A DNA stretch of 46,443 nucleotides from UMGS1696 sp964621755 (GTDB taxonomy: Bacteria > Bacillota > Clostridia > Oscillospirales > CAG-272), in the NCBI GenBank assembly GCA_964621755.1, contig CAZUPI010000019.1, positions 1 to 46,443 of the forward strand, in the 5' to 3' direction. Below the pieces are notes generated by a model. It was not told the DNA's origin. It ran no database searches and worked only from the letters and a program-made list of their open reading frames with translations. Made by a program: the position numbers and the translations under genes. The first letter of the stretch is position 1; every line of letters begins with the position of its first letter. This document shows positions 32,858-40,801 of this stretch, in pieces.

Positions 32858-33111
32858 TTTTCACATATCCAATTTAAAATTATAATTAAATTTAGTATAT
32901 CACATCTCACTTAATTTTGCCGCGTTATATTTCTGACATATATGTTAAATAATTATGAAAGTCAAACGAAACCGTTGGTTGAATTATTTGCTAAACAATG
33001 GTCATTTCAATCACAAATCCTATATAAAATCCGAACTTGCCTGCTGCACCTGCGAAATAACAAGATTTATTTCATAACTCAATCACAACATAGCTTCGTC
33101 AATTCACCTGT

Positions 33112-33165
33112 TTGAAAGTTTTGAGAAAAGATATGGGGAGGAACTTTTTAAAAAATTCCCCCCCG
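33112..33165 (-). repeat. repeat copy with terminator-like hairpin
   Basis: A GGGGAGGAA/TTCCCCCCC hairpin (33135-33143 with 33156-33164) lies just past the GH99-like gene. It shares its flank (GAAAGTTTTGAG), arms and T/A loop with the element at 37010-37052. Both lie in the same orientation downstream of minus-strand genes, so it probably acts as a terminator. The rest of the 328-bp gap 32858-33185 shows no gene and no other clear signal. Confidence 0.6.
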
Positions 33166-33185
33166 CCGAACTCACGCTGCATAGC

Positions 33186-35270
33186 TCAAGCTTTTATCGG
33201 AAATCCGTTTTCACGGTAAACATAGTTGAACCGTCCAATCGGTGCGGTATCACCGTCACAGTAAAAATTGATGATATCCGACGTTCCTACGTTGTCCGCC
33301 CATTTGAATTCAAAGTCAAGCGGCTTTTCTCCGAATAAATTACGGGGAATTTTATACACAATCGCCTTTCCATACTGACTATACTCGACATACGTAGTTA
33401 TGTCAAATCCACTCACACTATACTGTTCTATCGGCACTTTTCCATCTTTTTCTTCGGAACGGCTAACCGCGAAATCATACCCTTCCCATCCAGTCGAACG
33501 GTCGCGGGTCAGGTTCAAGTAAAGCGTCATATGGTTCTCGCCTTTTTTTTCGGTAATGACATCTGCACATTCTGCCATGAACCAAACAAAACTTTCATCC
33601 CTCGCAACTTTGGCGATAAGAATATTGTTCCGTCCAGTGGCATTTTTGTAATACGTCGAGCCAAAGCCAGCACAATCACGATGAATTGTCGTTCCACGCT
33701 CACTCCTGTATACCGGCAACACGTCGCACCAATCCTCAATATTATAAATCGTCTTTGGTTCCGACGGCTTGGTTCGCGTCACCGCACCTTTATATCGTCT
33801 GATATTGGAACAAAGCTGTAAATAATAACTGTCGCGTATTCCATCGCGGTCCAGCTCTATATCGCGGCTATGCTCAAGGTCAAACTGGTCAACAAACGCA
33901 AGCTGCGTGCTGTTGGGGTCTTTCACCCATGGCTCATGCCAACGTCCCATTATCCATTCATTCCAGCCGGTAACGAAAATAAACTCCGGGTCACAGTCAA
34001 TTGCGCGATTCCATTGTTCTTCGAAATTATAGCCATATTGATACGAATTTTTACTGAGCAACTTATGCCCATACATCTTCGTATAACTTCTGCCATATGT
34101 GTCTTTGTTGTTAAAGTATGTGCAAAGCAAGTCATCGTTACAGTTTTGCGCAACGCCAACTGTCATCATTTCGCATGTACCGTCAGGTCTGCATCCGTAT
34201 TTGTGCTGGGGATACTTCTCAAGCCATCCCCACATCCGTGTTTGAGTCGGTCCAAAGCCATATGACGGCTGTCCCGGTCTGAAAGTAAAGAAATTGCGAA
34301 TTTCGTCAAGCAGCTTTGTATCGTCGTCGCATATCCCCTTTTTCGGCAACGCTTCCGGGTATGCCATAATCAGCGGTTTCCCCTCATGCATATACCAAAG
34401 GTCACGATATTTACCGACTGAATAAATATCCTGATACAGCGCACGCAGCATTTCTTCTGTCTCCCGAATAGGTCCGAAGTTCAACATAAACGCAAATTTA
34501 GGCGCGTTTATTCCATCTGCGCGTGCAGCACGAAAACCCTCCAAAATCGGCTCATACGATTCTTTCCAAACAAGCGTTCCGTTTGTACAGTCGAACATTA
34601 TCATGTCAACTCCAGCATCTGCAAGCAGAACTGCGTGGTGACGTATGATATAAGGGTCACGATTAAGATAATATCCGTACAACGGCTCGTTCCAAAACGC
34701 CTGATTGGAGCGGTTTTCTCCCCACACCGGATGATTTTCGTTATATTCCGCGCCCGGATAATCCCGCATAACCCGCGAAACATTCACCGGTTCCCTGTGC
34801 GAATGCCAATCGCGCCATGACCAATAGAAAATGCCAACCTTGCGGTCATTTCTGAATCCGCGGACATCCTCGACATCAGTTACTTTTCGGTTAAGTTCAT
34901 CCGTAGCCGCCCATGTAAACGATTTCATATCGATAAGTTTATCGTCTGATACCGGTATGTATTCTGGTATCGGATTTTTTATGGTTAGTTCAACAGAATT
35001 GACATTAAACTGAGCGTGAGGCTTTAAGTATAGCTGATGCACTCCGGAATACCCTTTAATTTGCGTGTGTACTATATCTTTATCGGGGAAATCATAACAT
35101 CCAATTACAGAGAGCGACAGGATATAGTTGTCAGGTTTGTCTACAGAAACATCAATTCTGGAGCATCCAGTCACTCCGGAAAATCTGACGGACATATAGA
35201 TACCGTCGGACAACTCCGCATTTTCGTATACATACGTGCCATTCTCTAATTTTAAATCTGTTTTTTTCAT
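33186..35270 (-). CDS. GH99/GH71-like TIM-barrel protein with C-terminal carbohydrate-binding-type domain
   Basis: This is a 694-residue intracellular-looking protein without a signal peptide. Residues about 40-120 form a beta-rich N-domain. About 130-530 look like a (beta/alpha)8 barrel resembling GH99/GH71/WbsX-type proteins: KVGIFYWSWRDWHSHREP, LLADAGVDMIMFDCTNGT, GKPLIMAYPEAL and FIFVTGWNEWIMGRWHEP. About 560-694 resemble a CBM9/DOMON-like sandwich (TLYLNLTRDRSTGWEGYDFA, FEFKWADN). A glycosidase or glycan-binding role is inferred. The start at 35270 has GGGAAG upstream; an upstream in-frame ATG (35306) lies at the end of the preceding gene. It follows the amidohydrolase by 13 bp. Confidence 0.7.
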   Translation of the reverse strand: MKKTDLKLENGTYVYENAELSDGIYMSVRFSGVTGCSRIDVSVDKPDNYILSLSVIGCYDFPDKDIVHTQIKGYSGVHQLYLKPHAQFNVNSVELTIKNPIPEYIPVSDDKLIDMKSFTWAATDELNRKVTDVEDVRGFRNDRKVGIFYWSWRDWHSHREPVNVSRVMRDYPGAEYNENHPVWGENRSNQAFWNEPLYGYYLNRDPYIIRHHAVLLADAGVDMIMFDCTNGTLVWKESYEPILEGFRAARADGINAPKFAFMLNFGPIRETEEMLRALYQDIYSVGKYRDLWYMHEGKPLIMAYPEALPKKGICDDDTKLLDEIRNFFTFRPGQPSYGFGPTQTRMWGWLEKYPQHKYGCRPDGTCEMMTVGVAQNCNDDLLCTYFNNKDTYGRSYTKMYGHKLLSKNSYQYGYNFEEQWNRAIDCDPEFIFVTGWNEWIMGRWHEPWVKDPNSTQLAFVDQFDLEHSRDIELDRDGIRDSYYLQLCSNIRRYKGAVTRTKPSEPKTIYNIEDWCDVLPVYRSERGTTIHRDCAGFGSTYYKNATGRNNILIAKVARDESFVWFMAECADVITEKKGENHMTLYLNLTRDRSTGWEGYDFAVSRSEEKDGKVPIEQYSVSGFDITTYVEYSQYGKAIVYKIPRNLFGEKPLDFEFKWADNVGTSDIINFYCDGDTAPIGRFNYVYRENGFPIKA

Positions 35271-35283
35271 AGTCTTTCTTCCC

Positions 35284-36462
35284 TTATCTCGGGCGAAATT
35301 CCTCAATATCGAGCGGTTGTGCTACGCCGTTAATGAGCACACATTTCACTTCTGTTTCTATTGTAAACGGGGAACCGTCTGTAATAACAATATCAGCATC
35401 CTTTCCCACTTCTATTGAGCCCACTCTATCAGCAATTCCGATATGCTCCGCAGGATGTATAGTAATAGCCTGCAATGCGTGGAACGGCGACATGCCTGCA
35501 GAAACCGCAAATCCGGCACAAATAGGAAGATATTTCTGCGGAATTACTGGTGAATCTGTAATAATAGAAACATGACATCCCGCTTTATCAAGAATGGCTG
35601 GTGTTTCCCACGTTTTCTGTCTCAGCTCAAACTTGGACGCATTACCGAACGTTGGCCCGACAGCTACAGGATATCCTTCTCCCGCGAGCAAATCGGCAAC
35701 AAGATGCCCTTCCGTACAATGCTCCAAGGTCAACTTTACCCCAAATTCCTTTGCAATACGAATTGCGGTAAACATATCGTCTGCCTGGTGCGCATGTGCT
35801 TTGAGCGGCATCTCACCACGGATAACCGAAACAAGCGCTTCCAGTTTCATGTTATATGCCGGTTTTTTCGATGGATCTTCAAGAGATTCCGAAAGTTTAT
35901 CGCTGTATTCCTTTGCCTTATAGAGCATTTCACGAAGTTTGGCAGCAGTAGACATCCGCGACGAATTTCCCTTGTCCCGGTAGCAACGTTTGGGATTTTC
36001 GCCAAATGCGCACTTCATTGCGACTTCCGCTTTGACAATCATGTCATCCACACGCCGTCCAGTTGTTTTAATGGCTGTAAACGTTCCTCCGAGTACATTA
36101 GCGCTACCTGGACCAGTTGCGACACAAGTTACACCTGCAGCAGCGGCTTCATAAAACGCAAAGTCTCCTGGTTTGATTCCGTCAATGGCACGAAGCTGTG
36201 GAGACAAGATGTCCCCCATTTCATTATAATCCTGACCTTCAAATCCGATGCCATATCCATCAAGTCCAATATGTCCATGTGCTTCTACAAAACCGGGATA
36301 TACTTCAAGACCCACGGCGTCAATTTCAGTAATTGCATCGTCGTCTGATACAAGGGATGCACCAATGGCAACGATTTTCCCATCTTTCACGCATATATCA
36401 GCAATATATGGCTCTTCATGTACTGCATCATGGATTTTTCCGTTTCTGATAAGTATTGTCAT
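35284..36462 (-). CDS. amidohydrolase (imidazolonepropionase/dihydroorotase-like)
   Basis: This 392-residue protein is an amidohydrolase with an N- and C-terminal beta-sandwich around a metal-bearing TIM barrel. Visible are VYPGFVEAHGHIGLDGYGIG (HxH), MPLKAHAHQADD, KLTLEHCTEGHLV, SIITDSPVIPQ (Asp) and the end motif VGSIEVGKDADIVI. Substrates of this group include cyclic amides and peptide-like compounds. The ATG at 36462 has GGAGGAG directly upstream and a near-consensus promoter; a longer in-frame start at 36504 would lie within the promoter's transcript start region. It forms an operon with the GH99-like gene. Confidence 0.88.
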   Translation of the reverse strand: MTILIRNGKIHDAVHEEPYIADICVKDGKIVAIGASLVSDDDAITEIDAVGLEVYPGFVEAHGHIGLDGYGIGFEGQDYNEMGDILSPQLRAIDGIKPGDFAFYEAAAAGVTCVATGPGSANVLGGTFTAIKTTGRRVDDMIVKAEVAMKCAFGENPKRCYRDKGNSSRMSTAAKLREMLYKAKEYSDKLSESLEDPSKKPAYNMKLEALVSVIRGEMPLKAHAHQADDMFTAIRIAKEFGVKLTLEHCTEGHLVADLLAGEGYPVAVGPTFGNASKFELRQKTWETPAILDKAGCHVSIITDSPVIPQKYLPICAGFAVSAGMSPFHALQAITIHPAEHIGIADRVGSIEVGKDADIVITDGSPFTIETEVKCVLINGVAQPLDIEEFRPR

Positions 36463-36494
36463 AGCTCCTCCATTTGATTGATATTGATAAGTAT

Positions 36495-36523
36495 ATTGTA
36501 TCAAATAATCTCAGGTTTTGCAA
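36495..36523 (-). promoter_or_regulatory. sigma-A promoter of the amidohydrolase/GH99-like operon
   Basis: Minus strand: TTGCAA (36523-36518), 17 bp, TACAAT (36500-36495). Its position rules out the longer start of the amidohydrolase gene. Confidence 0.75.
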
Positions 36524-36574
36524 GATATTCCATATAAAATATGATAGCTTATTGAAAAAACTATCAAATATAAA

Positions 36575-36612
36575 AGAAGCCCCACAGTCATTAACGACTG
36601 TGGAGTTTCTTC
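36575..36612 (-). terminator. terminator after tRNA-Arg
   Basis: An 8-bp GC-rich stem (CCACAGTC, 36582-36589, with 36596-36603) is extended by an AAGAA/TTCTT outer pairing and followed on the minus strand by a T-rich tract. It is 4 bp from the tRNA 3' end. Confidence 0.75.
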
Positions 36613-36615
36613 ATC

Positions 36616-36690
36616 CCCGCCCTGAGGGATTTGAACCCTCGGCCATCGGAATCGGAATCCGGTACTCTATCCGGGCTGAGCTAAAGGCGG
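36616..36690 (-). tRNA. tRNA-Arg(CCG)
   Basis: The 75-nt sequence folds as a cloverleaf. The acceptor is CCGCCTT/AGGGCGG, the D-stem GCTC/GAGT, the anticodon loop TTCCGAT (anticodon CCG, reading CGG), the variable loop has 5 nt, and the T-arm is GAGGG-TTCAAAT-CCCTC. The discriminator is G and CCA is not encoded. The top anticodon-stem pair is a C27-A43 mismatch; all other stems pair. It has its own promoter and terminator. Confidence 0.93.
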
Positions 36691-36709
36691 ATATATTCGC
36701 TACTTTATA

Positions 36710-36738
36710 ATTATATCACATAAATCTCAATTTGTAAA
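36710..36738 (-). promoter_or_regulatory. promoter of tRNA-Arg
   Basis: Minus strand: TTTACA (36738-36733), 17 bp, TATAAT (36715-36710), about 20 bp before the mature tRNA 5' end. Confidence 0.75.
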
Positions 36739-36790
36739 TAGTTCATGGAAAATTATTTTTATTCTATCACATCATTATTACCGGTAAAAA

Positions 36791-36825
36791 ACATAAAAAC
36801 GTCCCATCAAGAGACGTTTTTATGT
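36791..36825 (-). terminator. terminator after tRNA-Lys
   Basis: A perfect 13-bp inverted repeat (ACATAAAAACGTC, 36791-36803, with 36813-36825) and 9-nt loop lies 10 bp past the tRNA 3' end, and includes T runs in both directions. Confidence 0.85.
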
Positions 36826-36834
36826 GCTATTCAC

Positions 36835-36907
36835 TGCTCCATCGGAGAGTCGAACTCCGGACACCTTGATTAAAAGTCAAGTGCTCTACCTACTGAGCTA
36901 ATGGGGC
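36835..36907 (-). tRNA. tRNA-Lys(UUU)
   Basis: A 73-nt cloverleaf. The D-arm is GCTC/GAGC, the anticodon stem-loop CTTGA-CTTTTAA-TCAAG (anticodon TTT), the T-arm CGGAG-TTCGACT-CTCCG and the discriminator A, with no encoded CCA. The acceptor GCCCCAT pairs with ATGGAGC except for C3-A70, a mismatch within the acceptor stem. Everything else, including an exact consensus promoter, suggests a working gene. Confidence 0.93.
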
Positions 36908-36933
36908 ATTGGTTATTCCCCGACAGCTTTTAC

Positions 36934-36962
36934 ATTATAGCATTTTCGGTGATTTTTGTCAA
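36934..36962 (-). promoter_or_regulatory. consensus promoter of tRNA-Lys
   Basis: Minus strand: TTGACA (36962-36957), a 17-bp spacer ending TGC, TATAAT (36939-36934). An exact consensus with extended -10, as expected for a highly expressed tRNA. Confidence 0.88.
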
Positions 36963-37009
36963 TACCTTTTTGAAAAAATCTAAAAAAATTTTTTTAATTG
37001 ATCAGTGGT

Positions 37010-37052
37010 CAGAAAGTTTTCGAAGGGGAACTTTTTCAAAGAGTTCCCCTTC
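37010..37052 (-). repeat. repeat copy with terminator hairpin after spoIVB
   Basis: A perfect 11-bp stem (GAAGGGGAACT, 37022-37032, with 37042-37052) and 9-nt loop, followed on the minus strand by CGAAAACTTTCT. It lies 30 bp past the spoIVB stop and should terminate it. Arms, loop and downstream flank resemble the element at 33112-33165. Confidence 0.7.
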
Positions 37053-37082
37053 TATCGGAATTTTTTTGTCTTTGCAATGATG

Positions 37083-38132
37083 TTATTTTATCAGCCCTGG
37101 CATTACATCAATCATATTTTCGATAAAAATACCATACCCCTCTGTAGGATTATTGACAAGTACGTGCGTAACCGCTCCGACCAGCTTTCCATCCTGCATA
37201 ATTGGACTTCCGCTCATTCCTTGTACAATACCTCCGGTTTTTTCAATAAGGGCTTGATCTGTAACTTTAATCGAAAAACTGCGGTTATCTTTGTCTGAAT
37301 GTCTGATTTCTGTAATGTTTATTGAGTATTTATGTGGCTGATTGTCAACAAGTGTACACCAGATATATGCCTCTCCGGTATGCACCTCATCCTGCTTAGC
37401 TATTTGTACACTGGTTTCTGGCACCTTATCGCGCGGTATAGAAGCTAACACCCCATATACACCGCACAAAGTATTTCCAAGAAGGACGCCAGATTTATCT
37501 GAAGTAAAATATCCTTTTAGCTCTCCCGGTGTACCAGCTACACCTTTCGATACCCCTGAAATCATAACATCAACGACGGTTCCCCGCTTCATTTCAAGCA
37601 GTTCTCCTGTTTCAGCGTCGCAGATCCCATGACCAAGGCCGGCAAAAGCCCCCGTTTCAGGAAGAATGAAAGTCACAGTTCCTATTCCAGCAGTTGTATC
37701 CCGTATCCACATTCCAGTCTTACGCTTGCCATCTTCCTTTGATATAGACGGTAAAAAAGATACGGTATTCTCGTCTCCATTGCGAATATATGTCACAGCT
37801 ATTTCGTCATTGGCATTTTCAATTATCCCAACAAGATCTGAAACTGTTCCAACTTCATTCCCATTTACATGTGTTATAATATCATTTATTTGCAATCCTG
37901 CGTCCAAGGCAGGGGTTTCTATTCCAGTTTCCGTCTCTATTTCTGTAAATCCGACAATAATAATCCCTTGCGAATAGAATTTGACTCCAAACGGCATGCC
38001 TCCCACATACACATTTTCTGGAACCGGTTCTGCCGCAGATACAACGAAAAATCCAACGCCGTACGGTGATATGAGTACAAGGAAACTTAAAGAAATGAGC
38101 AAAGATGTGAGCTTTTTATATAATTTTTTCAT
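37083..38132 (-). CDS. spoIVB: SpoIVB serine peptidase (sporulation stage IV)
   Basis: This 349-residue forespore-secreted S55 peptidase signals across the intermembrane space to activate pro-sigma-K processing. It has an N-terminal signal/anchor segment (about 8-34). A PDZ domain follows (about 75-140, ALDAGLQINDIITHVNGNEV). The S55 peptidase domain has the histidine region FAGLGHGICDAETGEL and the catalytic serine S309 in GIVQGMSGSPI, followed by GAVTHVLVNNPTEGYGIFIE. I start at 38132, where the hydrophobic leader begins and GGGAG precedes it; the upstream in-frame ATG adds 29 residues unlike the family. It stands alone here, without the spo0A gene that often neighbours it. Confidence 0.95.
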   Translation of the reverse strand: MKKLYKKLTSLLISLSFLVLISPYGVGFFVVSAAEPVPENVYVGGMPFGVKFYSQGIIIVGFTEIETETGIETPALDAGLQINDIITHVNGNEVGTVSDLVGIIENANDEIAVTYIRNGDENTVSFLPSISKEDGKRKTGMWIRDTTAGIGTVTFILPETGAFAGLGHGICDAETGELLEMKRGTVVDVMISGVSKGVAGTPGELKGYFTSDKSGVLLGNTLCGVYGVLASIPRDKVPETSVQIAKQDEVHTGEAYIWCTLVDNQPHKYSINITEIRHSDKDNRSFSIKVTDQALIEKTGGIVQGMSGSPIMQDGKLVGAVTHVLVNNPTEGYGIFIENMIDVMPGLIK

Positions 38133-38264
38133 AATAATATTCTCCCGCTTTTCGCCCGCATAGTGGCATAAACATGTGTTATATAATTTGCGCGTTCGTG
38201 AGAATATTATGTGTTGCAATATTTTGAAAAGTTAAAATGAATTTTCAAATCAACTTTTATACGT

Positions 38265-38303
38265 AAAAACAGCTTACGTTTTGTATTTCCGTAAGCTGTT
38301 TTT
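38265..38303 (-). terminator. terminator after yebC
   Basis: A perfect 14-bp stem (AAAAACAGCTTACG, 38265-38278, with 38290-38303) and 11-nt loop lies 5 bp past the yebC stop, ending the prs-argS-yebC transcript. Confidence 0.9.
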
Positions 38304-38308
38304 CGGCA

Positions 38309-39046
38309 TTATTCGTCGCAATTTTCCCAGTTGTGGTAAATATTTTGAACATCGTCACTATCTTCAAGATGTTCGATAAGAAGATTCATATTTTTGATAT
38401 CTTCTTCATCTTCAAGCGTAACATAAGTCTGTGGAATTTTATCTTCTTCTGCAGATTCAATCTTGTAACCAAGTTTTTCAAGCGCGTCGCGCACTGCGTA
38501 AAGGTCATCCGGCTCCGTTGTGATTTCGAAACTGTCCTCATCAGAGGAAAAATCCTCGGCACCTGCTTCCAGTGCTGCCTCCATCAATGTATCTTCATCA
38601 ACATTTTCGTTATCCTCACGGAGGAGTATGATAACGCCCTTATCATCAAACATATAAGATACGCATCCTGTAGCACCAAGATTTCCGCCATATTTGTCGA
38701 AAAAGTGACGGACATCAGATGCGGTGCGGTTCCGGCTGTCTGTAGCAGTTTCTACGATAACAGCGACACCAGACGGACCATAACCTTCGTAGATAATTTC
38801 TTCATACTGTACGGAATCCGCCCCCATAGCCTTTTTGATGGCACGCTCAATGTTGTCGTTCGGTACGTTATTTGCCTTCGCCTTTGCGATAAGGTCGCGA
38901 AGTTTGCCGTTGGAGTTCGGATCGCCGCCTCCGTCACGTACACAAATGGCGATTTCTTTACCTATCTTGGTAAAAATTTTACCTCTTTGTGCGTCGGTCT
39001 TTGCCTTTTTATTTTTAATATTATTCCATTTGCTATGTCCTGACAT
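38309..39046 (-). CDS. yebC: YebC/PmpR/TACO1-family protein
   Basis: This 245-residue protein begins with the family signature MSGHSKWNNIKNKKAKTDAQ and contains GPSGVAVIVETATDSRNRTA and NLGATGCVSYMFDDKGVI. Members have been described as transcriptional regulators, and more recently as factors that relieve ribosome stalling. Length is standard. It follows argS by 22 bp as the last gene of prs-argS-yebC, a context consistent with a translation role. Confidence 0.96.
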   Translation of the reverse strand: MSGHSKWNNIKNKKAKTDAQRGKIFTKIGKEIAICVRDGGGDPNSNGKLRDLIAKAKANNVPNDNIERAIKKAMGADSVQYEEIIYEGYGPSGVAVIVETATDSRNRTASDVRHFFDKYGGNLGATGCVSYMFDDKGVIILLREDNENVDEDTLMEAALEAGAEDFSSDEDSFEITTEPDDLYAVRDALEKLGYKIESAEEDKIPQTYVTLEDEEDIKNMNLLIEHLEDSDDVQNIYHNWENCDE

Positions 39047-39068
39047 ATTTAGACCTCTTTATAGTGAA

Positions 39069-40778
39069 TTATATTTTTTCCGGTGTTTTCATGCAGATAA
39101 GATGAAGCGCTGTCCCCAGTACATTTTTTGTAGCTTTTGTAAGTCTGACACGGAATGCACGTCGTTCTTCCTTTTCTGCTGTAAGAATCGGGCAATCACG
39201 ATAAAAATGATTAAAAGCGGTGCACACATCGATAATATAACGGGTGACAACCGAAGGTTCATATTGGTCGATTGCCGCCGAGACAGTCTCAGGGAAGCGC
39301 GACAAGGTTTTAAGAAGCGCCGCCTCACTTTCATGTGTGATGCTGCCCTTTGTTTCCGGTATTTCTGACGATTTTTCAAGGATACTGCATGTTCTGGCAT
39401 ACGTATACTGTGCATACGGACCAGTGCTTCCCTCAAAGCTGAGAGCCTGCTCCAAAGTAAAGTTGATATCTTTGATTCTGCTATTATACAGATAGTTAAA
39501 GACAATTGCACCGACTCCCACCGCTGTTGCAACATCATCGCGATTTTCAATATCCGGATTTTTCTCTTTCATGATTTCGCTGACCTTTTCAATCGACTGG
39601 CGGAACAAATCCTTCAGAAGAATGACATTTCCAGTTCTTGTAGCCAGCTTTGCTCCACCTATTGACACAGTACCGTAGGGCACATGAACCAACTTATCAT
39701 ACCAGTCATATCCCATTAGCTCCATGACCTTGAATAACTGGGAAAAATGTAAGCTTTGCGCAGATGAAGTTACGTAAATGCACTTTTCAAAATCATAGGT
39801 TTCCTTACGATACACCGCTGCCGCAATATCGCGTGTCGGATACAATGTCGAGCCATCCATCTTTAAGATAAGACACGGCGGCATATTGTATTCTGACAAA
39901 TCGACGATAGACGCACCATCATCGATTTTGAGAAGTCCCAATTCACGGAGCTTTTCAACCTGCGCGGGCATCTTATCAGTATAGAATGATTCTCCCTTAT
40001 AGGAATCAAACTCAATCCCAAGCTGTTTGTATGTTTTCTTATAGTCTGCAAGAGTCATGCTCACAAACCATTTCCAAAGCGATAGATTTTCTTCATCACC
40101 TTCTTCAAGCTTATGAAACTCCGCTCTTGCTTCATCATTCAGCGATGGGTCTTTTTCAGCTTCCTCATGGAACTTTACATAAATTTTTGCAAGCTCGTCC
40201 ACTCCGCCTTTTTCAATAGTATCACGATTTCCCCATCTCCGATAAGCAACAATTTGCTTGCCGAACTGTGTTCCCCAGTCGCCAAGATAGTTAATGCCGA
40301 CACAATGGTATCCTGCAAATTCGTGAAGCAACTTCAATGAGTGGCCGATAATAGTCGTACCAAGATGCCCAATATGAAATGGCTTGCAAATATTTGGGGA
40401 GGAATAGTCAAGTACTACGGTTTTTCCGTGTCCGACATCGGAGGAACCGTATGCCGCGCCTTTTCTCTCAATTTCGTGAAGCACATGCTCTGCAAGGTAC
40501 TCATTCGAAATTTTAAAGTTAAGGTATCCGCCTACCGCTGCGGAAGTGCCCGCTTCAAAATTTGCGGTTTTTTCCGCAAGCGCCGCCGCGATTTTAGGAG
40601 GCGCCATGCGCAATAGCTTAGACAGTCTGAAACACGGAAATGCGATATCTCCCATTGCCGTATCAGGTGGATATTCAAGCATAGCAGCAATATCGGAAAC
40701 GGAAAAATCTTCAGTCTCCATAAGCTCGTCCAGAGCTTCCTTAATTTTTTCCGCTGTTATATATTTGAAATATTGCAT
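39069..40778 (-). CDS. argS: arginine--tRNA ligase
   Basis: This 569-residue class I synthetase charges tRNA-Arg; one substrate (CCG) is encoded 3 kb away. The HIGH motif is H135-I-G-H138 in YSSPNICKPFHIGHLG. In place of KMSKS is the usual bacterial ArgS variant, here GGAKLATRTGN. The N-terminal Add1 domain and the C-terminal DALR anticodon-binding domain (ending NVLGTALHLICMKTPEKI) are complete. No T-box leader is visible, since it sits 23 bp after prs within an operon. Confidence 0.97.
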   Translation of the reverse strand: MQYFKYITAEKIKEALDELMETEDFSVSDIAAMLEYPPDTAMGDIAFPCFRLSKLLRMAPPKIAAALAEKTANFEAGTSAAVGGYLNFKISNEYLAEHVLHEIERKGAAYGSSDVGHGKTVVLDYSSPNICKPFHIGHLGTTIIGHSLKLLHEFAGYHCVGINYLGDWGTQFGKQIVAYRRWGNRDTIEKGGVDELAKIYVKFHEEAEKDPSLNDEARAEFHKLEEGDEENLSLWKWFVSMTLADYKKTYKQLGIEFDSYKGESFYTDKMPAQVEKLRELGLLKIDDGASIVDLSEYNMPPCLILKMDGSTLYPTRDIAAAVYRKETYDFEKCIYVTSSAQSLHFSQLFKVMELMGYDWYDKLVHVPYGTVSIGGAKLATRTGNVILLKDLFRQSIEKVSEIMKEKNPDIENRDDVATAVGVGAIVFNYLYNSRIKDINFTLEQALSFEGSTGPYAQYTYARTCSILEKSSEIPETKGSITHESEAALLKTLSRFPETVSAAIDQYEPSVVTRYIIDVCTAFNHFYRDCPILTAEKEERRAFRVRLTKATKNVLGTALHLICMKTPEKI

Positions 40779-40801
40779 AATCGCTCCGATCTATAAAGTG
40801 T

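Noticed and set aside
40779..40801. T-box leader before argS
   Set aside because: argS follows prs by 23 bp inside an operon, and no T-box core sequence is seen.
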